Assembly (NCBI GenBank): GCA_010365175.1
Contig: JAAFGW010000162.1
Coordinates: 1-6,711, forward strand
Length of the DNA stretch: 6,711 bases
Reading direction: 5' to 3'
Origin: Sulfuriferula multivorans
GTDB taxonomy: Bacteria > Pseudomonadota > Gammaproteobacteria > Burkholderiales > Thiobacillaceae
Part shown: positions 1 to 5,293 of the stretch, in pieces
How the letters are laid out: each line of letters begins with the position of its first letter
Position numbering within the stretch: the stretch's first letter is position 1
Made by a program: the position numbers and the translations under genes
The notes under the pieces: generated by a model
What the model was told of the DNA's origin: nothing
Databases searched by the model: none
Seen by the model: the letters and a program-made list of their open reading frames with translations, nothing else

Positions 1-67
1 CGGCCCCATTCGTTTGGAGAAAACGTGAGGTCAAGGGTGCGCAACTCAGAAATACAATCGTTAATTT

Positions 68-95
68 ACGCAATTAAACACTAGTTTGGTTGCGT
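68..95. other. Inverted repeat downstream of the operon
   Basis: ACGCAA (68-73) pairs with TTGCGT (90-95), and AAAC (76-79) pairs with GTTT (84-87) around ACTA. In plus-strand RNA the two intervening T bases could also form G-U pairs with the facing G bases, giving a 12-bp stem. No T run follows on either strand, so it is not a typical intrinsic terminator. The rest of 1-175 shows no gene; a further 6-bp inverted repeat, TGCGCC/GGCGCA, lies at 100-125. Confidence 0.4.
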
Positions 96-175
96 CATCT
101 GCGCCAGCGTTGGCATACCGGCGCAATCAATCATAACGAGTGCCTGGCTGCGCTGAACCGTCTAAGCTGGCCCGT

Positions 176-1816
176 CTAATTCTGTTCTGAACAGGCCAGC
201 GCCTTGTCCAGCGCCTCCATGAATGCGCTGACCTTGATCGGCTTGGTGAGGTAGTTGAAGAATCCCGCCTTCAGGCCCTTCTCAATGTCGCATGGCATGG
301 CGTTGGCACTGAGGGCAATGACTGGAATATAGGCCGTTATCGGGTCGTCGTGCAGCACTTTCAGCGCTTCGATTCCGCTCATGCCCGGCAGATTGATGTC
401 CATCAGGATCACATCCGGAATATGGGTGCGCGCCAGCGCGATGCCTTGATTGCCGTCGCGCGCACTGAGCATGTGTAGCTGAGTGTGGTCCTCGATGATG
501 TGCTCGACCAGCAACAGGTTGGCCGGATTGTCTTCCACATAGAGCAGGGTGCGCAGCATCGTGTTTTCCCTGGTTTGAGGCGCGCATTTCGCGGGTAGGG
601 GATTGCCCGTGGCAAGGTGCGGCATCGTGTCAACGTTCAGCTCGATCCAGAATTCGCTGCCCACCCCAACTGCGCTTTCGACGCCGATGGCGCCGCCCAT
701 CTGTTCGACCAGTTGCTTGGTGACCACCAGGCCGATGCCGGTTCCTTCCACGGAGCCATGCTCTTGTCCAAGCCGATTGAATGGCTGGAACAGCTGCTCC
801 AGCTGGTGCGGTGGCAAACCCACACCGCTGTCCTTGATGCTGATGCGGATTCGCTCCGGGCTGACCCGGCTGCATCGCACCTCAACCGTTCCATTCTCGC
901 GGTTGTATTTGACCGCATTGGACAGCAGATTGATCAACGCCTGCTTGACGCGGACGCGATCGACATTGACCTGCCAAGCGGGATCGAACGGGGGAAAGCT
1001 GATCTGGATGCCGCGTTGTTGCGACTGCGGTTCGATCATGAATTCACATTCACGCATGATATCGATCAGCAATACCGGTTCTAGCGACAGCGATAGTTTG
1101 CCGGATTCGACCACGGCAAGATCGAGGATATCGTTAATCAGGTCCAGCAGATACCATCCCGCCTGGGTAATCTGCTGCAGCCTGACAGTCTGGGCGGCCG
1201 TTGGCGGGGGCGACCCCACCTCCAGCAACTGGGCGAAGCCGAGGATGGCATTGAGCGGGGTGCGCAGCTCGTGGCTCATGCTGGACAGGAACTTCGATTT
1301 GGCAAGGTTGGCTTTTTCCGCCGCCAACTTGGCGTGCTCCAGCTGCGCCTGAGTCGCCTGGAGTTGTTCGGTCAGTATGTGCGCCTCTATGGTCGAGACA
1401 ACCAGGCCTTCATTCGCTTGCAGCAATGTCGCCATGTGATCGTTGGATGCGGCCTGTTTCGTCTCTGCCGTGCCAATGTCCTGTTCGCGCGAGGTGGCGG
1501 CGTCTTCGCGCAGATGGACCGCGTCTTCGCGCAAGTCGGCGAGCCCATCGCGCAAATCAGCAGCATCCTCGCGCACATGCGCTGCACGCTCCTGTTCGGA
1601 GGCCTTATTTGCCGGGCTTTGCGCTGGCACGTCATCGGGCATGGCCGTACGTTCGGTGCGCCGCCTGTCGCGACCGCGGACAATCATCAACCGGTCCTGG
1701 TGTGGGTCAGTCATAGCCGATAGCTCCGAGTCAGCGGAATCAGCGGAATCAGCGGGATCAGCCGCAGCGTCGTCGTCATTCGGGGGTACGGGCACACGCT
1801 TGTCGTCTCTGATCAT
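176..1816 (-). CDS. Hybrid histidine kinase with C-terminal receiver domain
   Basis: A 546-residue soluble hybrid kinase. Residues 1-75 are low-complexity, with an Asp/Ala/Ser tract. Residues 81-108 are four seven-residue units of LREDAxx type, followed by more predicted coiled coil to about 172; no PAS, GAF or membrane sensor is visible. HisKA follows with His182 in SHELRTPLNA. The ATPase has an N box (NLLSNAVKY, 296-304), G1 (DSGVGL, 329-334) and G2 (GTGIGL, 358-363). The receiver (about 422-540) has the acidic pair in LYVEDN (425-430), phosphoacceptor Asp473 in LMDINLPG, Ser503 and Lys525, so it looks active. The gene begins 28 bp after the KaiC-like stop and is probably in its operon; input may arrive through the coiled coil from the ATPase (inference). 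The ATG at 1816 has AGGGGA 7 bases upstream. An alternative ATG at 1714 (Met35) has GGAG 9 bases upstream and would omit the acidic tract. The longer reading frame to 1906 overlaps the KaiC-like gene and is not favoured. Confidence 0.95.
   Translation of the reverse strand: MIRDDKRVPVPPNDDDAAADPADSADSADSELSAMTDPHQDRLMIVRGRDRRRTERTAMPDDVPAQSPANKASEQERAAHVREDAADLRDGLADLREDAVHLREDAATSREQDIGTAETKQAASNDHMATLLQANEGLVVSTIEAHILTEQLQATQAQLEHAKLAAEKANLAKSKFLSSMSHELRTPLNAILGFAQLLEVGSPPPTAAQTVRLQQITQAGWYLLDLINDILDLAVVESGKLSLSLEPVLLIDIMRECEFMIEPQSQQRGIQISFPPFDPAWQVNVDRVRVKQALINLLSNAVKYNRENGTVEVRCSRVSPERIRISIKDSGVGLPPHQLEQLFQPFNRLGQEHGSVEGTGIGLVVTKQLVEQMGGAIGVESAVGVGSEFWIELNVDTMPHLATGNPLPAKCAPQTRENTMLRTLLYVEDNPANLLLVEHIIEDHTQLHMLSARDGNQGIALARTHIPDVILMDINLPGMSGIEALKVLHDDPITAYIPVIALSANAMPCDIEKGLKAGFFNYLTKPIKVSAFMEALDKALACSEQN
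557..571 (-). promoter_or_regulatory. Internal ribosome binding site and ATG before the receiver domain
   Basis: Within the hybrid kinase gene, AGGGA (minus strand, 567-571) lies 7 bases before ATG 557-559, which is Met420. Translation from here would give a free receiver of 127 residues beginning MLRTLLYVEDN, exactly at the domain boundary. The position and spacing are as good as those at the gene's own start. Whether it is used is unknown. Confidence 0.45.
1493..1576. repeat. 21-bp repeats encoding heptads of the kinase coiled coil
   Basis: Four imperfect 21-bp units encode residues 81-108 of the hybrid kinase, each seven residues of the form LREDAxx (variants begin V or L, and one reads LRDGLAD). 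A degenerate fifth unit (SREQDIG) follows. The regular heptad fits a helical coiled coil that could pass a signal to the His182 helix. Confidence 0.8.
1731..1766. repeat. 9-bp tandem repeat encoding an Asp-Ser-Ala tract
   Basis: Four consecutive 9-bp units: TCAGCGGAA twice, then TCAGCGGGA and TCAGCCGCA. They lie in the 5' part of the hybrid kinase gene and encode the ADSADSADS-type tract at residues about 18-29. The length is a multiple of three, so copy-number change would keep the frame. Confidence 0.85.
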
Positions 1817-1823
1817 TAATCCG

Positions 1824-1829
1824 TCCCCT
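1824..1829 (-). promoter_or_regulatory. Ribosome binding site of the hybrid kinase gene
   Basis: AGGGGA on the minus strand, 7 bases before the ATG at 1816, in the 28-bp gap after the KaiC-like stop. It supports 1816 over the longer frame to 1906 and over the internal Met35 at 1714. Confidence 0.7.
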
Positions 1830-1844
1830 ATTAAGGCGTTCGAC

Positions 1845-3299
1845 CTACGTGCTGACCGTAGGCCGGCCCGACATGATGCCCGAATACTCGGGCATGGTCT
1901 CGCCAATCACGATGCCTTCGTCCGTGATATCAAACAGTCGAATGTCTTTACTGTGCGCACTGTTACGGACTTTGACCACGGAGAGGACGCGTTTGAACTG
2001 GCCCGCGACCTCGATATAGCGCTGCACCAGAATGGCGTCCGCCAGGAATGCGCTGCCAAAGGGACTAAAACGCAGATCGGTGTAGCGATCTTCCAATTCG
2101 GACGTCATTAATATCGTCATGCCGAGGCCTGTGAGCTCTGCAATCATCCGATACAGTGAGCCGCGAAAATCTTCCCTGAACTCGGGTGCCAATGCCAGCT
2201 CAAATCCCGACAAGGAGTCAATGACCACGCGCTTGGCCTGCATGCTTTTAATCATTTCAATCAAATCATGCAAGGTTTCATCAATCGACAAGTCCAGCGA
2301 ACGCGTGTCGATCACCCCCACTTTTCCGTCCTTGATCAGCGTATCCAGTTTTTTATTCAGCAGTTGGCTCGGGCTTTTTTCAAACGCCGCGATCACGCCG
2401 AGTTCGCCCCGGCGCGCCCCTGCGGCGAGAAATTCGGTCGTCATAATGGTTTTACCGGAACCGGATGGCCCGACCACGAGTAGCGAATAACCCACGGGCA
2501 ACCCCCCGCCCAACATCTCATCCAGCGCGGGGATGCCCATCGAAAGCCGCTCTACGCCCGCGGACGGGTTGATGGCCAAGGTCGGCATGTGTTGAATAAT
2601 CGCCCGCGGGAAAACCTGGACGCCCTCATCGCTGATCCGGAACGTATGCAAACCCGGCGCCTGGGCTTGACCGCGCATTTTGACCACCTGCATCTTGCGC
2701 ACCATGGAGTTGTGCTGCAAAGGTTGCGCGAGCCACAGAATCCCGTCTGCCACGGTGAAGACAGGGCTGGCTTCGGCTTCGGGCAGCAAATATTCACCGA
2801 TTAGAAAAGTGGTTGCCTGCCAGCTTGTCATTTGCATGCCAAGTTGCTGGACGAAGCGCTGCATATCGGTCGCGCCTCCCTCCTCTTGTTTGATCGACTG
2901 CACCACGGATCGAAACGAATCCACAAATACCAGGCTGGGCGAGTAGGCTTTCACCTCATCGGCAATGCGGGTTAAAACGCGGTCAAAATCGCCCTCCAGC
3001 AGGTCTGCCGAGAGGTTGATGAAGCGAATCGAGTCGTTGACTTTCTGGAAATCGAAAAACGGAAATTGCTGTTGATAACGCAGCATCTTCAAGGCTGGCT
3101 CTCCGAGCACGGTAAAGAACAATGCCCGATTGTCCGGTGTGGCCAACGAGAACATGATCTGGTGCGCGAGCGTGGTTTTTCCACTACCCGGTGTGCCCGC
3201 AATCAGGTTAAACGAGAATTCTGGCAAGCCCCCGCCCAGTAGATTGTCGAGGCCCGGGACTCCGGTAGGCAGACGGCGGATGTTGACCTTGTCACTCAT
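1845..3299 (-). CDS. KaiC-like double-domain RecA-superfamily ATPase
   Basis: A 484-residue protein with two tandem KaiC/RadA-type ATPase domains, expected to be cytoplasmic and probably hexameric like KaiC. Domain 1 (about 5-232): Walker A GTPGSGKTT at 35-43, Walker B SLVFVD at 122-127, and KMRG at 207-210 matching the KaiC K-x-R subunit-interface motif. Domain 2 (about 248-480): Walker A GPSGSGKT at 277-284, Walker B RVVID at 357-361, and KVRNS at 443-447. The C-terminal YSGIMSGRPT parallels the KaiC end, but the long C-terminal tail that KaiA binds in KaiC is missing. By hand alignment the domain 1 catalytic Glu pair is replaced (TVLGEP at 63-68), domain 2 has EK (307-308), and the KaiC S431/T432 phosphosites correspond to Ala417/Phe418. 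This is therefore a KaiC relative, not a clock KaiC. The start at 3299 is chosen over 3332 because GGGAAGGG lies 8 bases upstream and the overlap with the preceding gene is only 8 bp. The likely role is signalling with the downstream hybrid kinase. Confidence 0.95.
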   Translation of the reverse strand: MSDKVNIRRLPTGVPGLDNLLGGGLPEFSFNLIAGTPGSGKTTLAHQIMFSLATPDNRALFFTVLGEPALKMLRYQQQFPFFDFQKVNDSIRFINLSADLLEGDFDRVLTRIADEVKAYSPSLVFVDSFRSVVQSIKQEEGGATDMQRFVQQLGMQMTSWQATTFLIGEYLLPEAEASPVFTVADGILWLAQPLQHNSMVRKMQVVKMRGQAQAPGLHTFRISDEGVQVFPRAIIQHMPTLAINPSAGVERLSMGIPALDEMLGGGLPVGYSLLVVGPSGSGKTIMTTEFLAAGARRGELGVIAAFEKSPSQLLNKKLDTLIKDGKVGVIDTRSLDLSIDETLHDLIEMIKSMQAKRVVIDSLSGFELALAPEFREDFRGSLYRMIAELTGLGMTILMTSELEDRYTDLRFSPFGSAFLADAILVQRYIEVAGQFKRVLSVVKVRNSAHSKDIRLFDITDEGIVIGETMPEYSGIMSGRPTVST

Positions 3300-3708
3300 T
3301 TCTAAAACCCTTCCCAGCCAGAACGGAAGCATCGCTATCCCAGGCTGAACGTAAAATACTGGTGGTTAATGCCTCGCCAATTAATGAGGCCAAAATGTCG
3401 GTTAACGTGATCAGCAACAGGCTGTTCGCTGCGCTCGCTTGCACTGGCGTCTGCGACTCAAAATACTTTTTTAATTGCGCAAACAGTTGATCAGTCTGCT
3501 TGGGCACTTCATCTGTCGCGAGCCACGGAAATTGGGCCTGAGCAATGAACAGGCTTCTCGCGTAGAGCGATTGGAAGCCACCCGCACCGATAATCGCAAT
3601 GATCTTGGTCGAGAGCTTTTCCCACAGCGTCATCGCGGCATCCGCACCCTTTTCGGCAGGCGGTGTCGCGAGGCTTACTATCATCTGATGTCGTAACAGA
3701 CTACTCAT
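3292..3708 (-). CDS. Conserved-looking protein of unknown function, first gene of the KaiC-like operon
   Basis: A 138-residue protein that I cannot assign to a named family. It appears mostly helical, with no signal peptide and no clear transmembrane segment. Two stretches look like conserved cores: residues 39-63, containing IGAGGFQSLYARS and then AQFPWL, and residues about 97-123, a leucine-rich helix pair containing LIGEALTTSILRSAW. I have a weak memory of small proteins with a similar G-GGF-SLYAR...FPWL pattern beside signalling genes in proteobacteria, but cannot verify it. Its stop (TGA, 3292-3294) lies inside the start of the KaiC-like gene, an 8-bp overlap, which is strong evidence for co-translation and suggests a functional partnership with the ATPase. 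The ATG at 3708 has no Shine-Dalgarno; the upstream bases are T/A rich. Met9 is an alternative start, also without a ribosome site. It occupies the place KaiB holds in kaiBC operons but shows no thioredoxin-like KaiB sequence. Confidence 0.88.
   Translation of the reverse strand: MSSLLRHQMIVSLATPPAEKGADAAMTLWEKLSTKIIAIIGAGGFQSLYARSLFIAQAQFPWLATDEVPKQTDQLFAQLKKYFESQTPVQASAANSLLLITLTDILASLIGEALTTSILRSAWDSDASVLAGKGFRNE
3308..3315 (-). promoter_or_regulatory. Ribosome binding site of the KaiC-like gene
   Basis: GGGAAGGG on the minus strand, 8 bases before the ATG at 3299. It lies within the end of the upstream 138-codon gene and decides the start at 3299 rather than 3332. With the 8-bp gene overlap it implies translational coupling. 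Confidence 0.75.
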
Positions 3709-3774
3709 ATTTATAAGAAAAAAATGTGATATCCGATACTGTCCAAGCTTCGGTTAAAGAGACCCTTAATTCTG

Positions 3775-3803
3775 ACTATACGGGCTTTTCTATCCATCAT
3801 CGA
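3775..3803 (-). promoter_or_regulatory. Possible promoter of the KaiC-like operon
   Basis: On the minus strand, TATAGT (3775-3780) matches the -10 consensus at five of six positions. Seventeen bases upstream lies TCGATG (3798-3803), a weak -35 (three of six) that sits inside the first of three 11-bp repeats. A weak -35 next to repeated sites is what an activator-dependent promoter would look like. The leader to the ATG at 3708 would be about 60 bases and ends in a T/A-rich run without a Shine-Dalgarno. Confidence 0.35.
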
Positions 3804-3830
3804 CAAAACATCGACAAAACATCGCCAAAA
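3798..3830. repeat. Three 11-bp direct repeats upstream of the KaiC-like operon
   Basis: Unit CATCGACAAAA on the plus strand (TTTTGTCGATG on the minus) occurs at 3798-3808 and 3809-3819, and once more with one change (CATCGCCAAAA) at 3820-3830. The 11-bp spacing is about one helical turn, so all copies face the same side of the DNA. It lies outside any intact gene and touches the possible -35 of the operon. Confidence 0.85.
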
Positions 3831-3874
3831 CGCAGCGATAGGCAACGTCACCCGGCATCTACGCCCTCTGGCGT

Positions 3875-4055
3875 CTAAGTCAGTGCCTCCGTGAACTCGT
3901 TGGATTTGATCGGTTTGGTGGGATAGGTGGGATAGGTGGAAAAACCCCGCCTCCAGGCCCTTCTTGATGTTGCGTGGCACGGCGTTGGCACTGCGGGCAA
4001 TGATCGGATGACGGGCCGTTATCGGGGGCCTAATCAACAGACATTCGATGAGCAA
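3875..4055 (-). pseudogene. Receiver-domain remnant, C-terminal end, frameshifted
   Basis: The decayed last third of a response-regulator receiver. Minus-strand translation gives PPITARHPIIARSANAVP and then KKGLEAGFF, which matches the hybrid kinase's receiver (DPITAYIPVIALSANAMP, EKGLKAGFF). After the FF the frame is broken by a net +10 bases, which includes a 9-bp tandem duplication at 3920-3937. In the next frame the sequence resumes as TKPIKSNEFTEALT and stops at TAG (3875-3877), so the invariant Lys-Pro and the end of the domain are still recognisable. DNA at 3956-4026 matches 274-344 at about 59 of 71 positions by hand count. The phosphoacceptor region is absent and similarity fades near 4045. 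An open frame of 114 codons (3711-4055) runs through it, but its C-terminal half is read out of the ancestral frame and is not a convincing protein. Confidence 0.82.
3920..3937. repeat. 9-bp tandem duplication inside the receiver remnant
   Basis: GGGATAGGT is present twice back to back. The intact receiver at the matching place (about 237-250) has no duplication, so this is an insertion in the remnant. Together with one further extra base it causes the frameshift that separates the FF and TKP parts of the old receiver. Confidence 0.85.
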
Positions 4056-4226
4056 GCCTCAATCGTCTCTTCTGGGTGCGAGGACGCATTCGCCAAAGTC
4101 TAAAGCGGCGACTCAACTTGAATTTCTAATCAACGGCGGGTGTGCGGCGCATGGCAGACCTGGTTGGCTCAGAATACCATCGGCGGCATCGGCCGAGTTC
4201 CTGCCAGTGACGCATCCTGCCCGAAT

Positions 4227-4254
4227 TTAACCAGCCAAAAAGCCAAATGGTTAA
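4227..4254. other. Short inverted repeat after the DUF3616-like pseudogene
   Basis: TTAACCA (4227-4233) and TGGTTAA (4248-4254) flank a 14-base loop containing two GCCAAA copies. It begins 9 bases past the pseudogene's stop in the direction of its transcription. It may be a leftover weak terminator but lacks a G+C-rich stem and a T run. The rest of 4056-4262 shows nothing I can identify. Confidence 0.3.
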
Positions 4255-4262
4255 GGCGCACT

Positions 4263-5204
4263 TCAGGGGGCAAAGTCCAGTTGCGCAGGGTCAAGTAGAA
4301 GAAAGCGAGCAAAGCGATTTTGTTTTCTGCTGCCGTCGTCACTCACGATAATGATTTTTGGTTGGACATTGATTACGCAAGGGCATACGCCTTCTGCATG
4401 TTCGAAGCCGGGCAGGCCAGGCACGCTCAAACGCCGGGCCGGTTCTTCTGGTTGGCCGCTCCACTGCCACAGCTTGAATTGAACCTGCTTGCCTGCGCGG
4501 GGCCACTAATCACGAGGTAAGTGTTTAGGACAGGGAGCCATGACATTCCCAGGATTCCGTCGCCTTCCATATCCAGCGTGATCAGCGCGTTTGACACCCG
4601 GGCCGGCTCATTGACTTCAAACATGGCAGTGTGATTTTCAAGGGTTGCGATGATGGCCCGGTTGTCGAGCAGGGGACTGCGGAATCCAATCAGCAGGCGC
4701 TGGGGTTCACGGCTGATTGCCAGTGCCTCGATGTTGAGTCCGTCATCGTCCTTGACGTCGCGTATTTGGGCGGCGGCATGCAGGAGTGGGTGAGCCTCCA
4801 GAAGCGCAGGCTTCAGCCCTGTGACCATTTTAGGGTCGACGATGCGGTCGGATTCGATCCGGAACCAGTCTATCGCGGGACTTTTTCTGCGCACCGTCGG
4901 CATTGCGCGAATGGGAGGTGATGGCATAAATATGCCCATGTCGGTCTACAGCCAGTCCTTCAAGATCGTCCAGTTTCCGTAAGGCTTTATCGGAACCCTT
5001 AGATTGGGTGTTCAGCAGGGCGCTGCTGACTTGGCCATCAGGGCCGATCCGAAAGAGGTTAAAAGGATGTTTGGATTCATCTTCAACCACCAGGAAACGC
5101 CCGTCTGGAAGTTGCAGGATCGCTGAAGGCTCATAGAGTCCCTTTAGCGGCAGAAAAGCGAGTGTGTTGTCGGGTGCTATCGATGATTGTGTTGGTTGCT
5201 TCGA
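4263..5204 (-). pseudogene. DUF3616-like protein gene, broken by at least two frameshifts
   Basis: Three minus-strand pieces in different frames read as one protein. Piece 1 (5204 to about 4862) includes GLYEPSAILQLPDGR, FLVVEDES, DDLEGLAVD and YAITSHSRN. At about 4858-4866 the frame shifts and piece 2 continues FRIESDRIVD, DDDGLNIEALAIS and LLIGFRSPL to ISGPAQA. At about 4485-4500 it shifts again, and piece 3 gives KQVQFKLWQW, GFEHAEGV and IIIVSDDGS, ending LLLDPAQLDFAP at TGA 4263-4265. EGLA...TSHSR, GLNIE and HAEGV...SDDG are the pattern I recall for DUF3616, a family of unknown function; the assignment is from memory. The first break could be loss of one copy of a GGTTC repeat, the second a single-base loss. 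The 5' end is also damaged: the frame opens after an in-frame TGA (5205-5207), with no ATG, GTG or TTG before the conserved GLYEP. Reading back past that TGA reaches an ATG at 5258, so it could be a nonsense mutation. The 78 bp between 5216 and the kinase stop hold nothing else recognisable. Sequencing error could explain one break but hardly all. Confidence 0.82.
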
Positions 5205-5293
5205 TCAATACCGTGAAAAGCGGGCGATGAGCTTATGCTCGGTCTGGTTATGTAGCATTCAATCCCGACAAAACCCTGGAAAGTTTGGCACCG

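Noticed and set aside
603..1352. Long plus-strand open frame of 249 codons
   Set aside because: Lies entirely antisense to the hybrid kinase; its translation is rich in Ser/Arg/Cys with no recognisable motif, as expected for a shadow of a real gene.
1845..3299. Naming the ATPase kaiC and calling this a circadian clock locus
   Set aside because: KaiA and KaiB are absent, the C-terminal tail is missing and the phosphosite residues appear replaced; only membership of the wider KaiC-like family is supported.
3798..3830. CRISPR array or plasmid-type iterons
   Set aside because: The units are 11 bp without spacers, number only three, and no replication or Cas gene is near.
3861..3874. Hairpin ACGCC/GGCGT just after the receiver-remnant stop as a terminator
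   Set aside because: The stem is only 5 bp and no T run follows on the minus strand.
3711..4055. 114-codon minus-strand open frame as a real gene
   Set aside because: Its first half is the tail of a receiver and its second half is out of the ancestral frame; the true receiver end is in the next frame and stops at 3875.
4048..4520. Two plus-strand frames (4048-4230 and 4320-4520) as small genes
   Set aside because: No ribosome site or recognisable sequence; the second lies antisense to the C-terminal part of the pseudogene, and the first overlaps the end of the receiver remnant.
4427..4939. 170-codon frame as a separate protein
   Set aside because: It is the middle piece of the DUF3616-like pseudogene; its first and last residues are read out of frame while matching continuations exist in other frames.
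3875..5204. Insertion sequence or integration event explaining the two adjacent pseudogenes
   Set aside because: No transposase, terminal inverted repeats or target duplications were found; the damage is small indels and loss of 5' parts.
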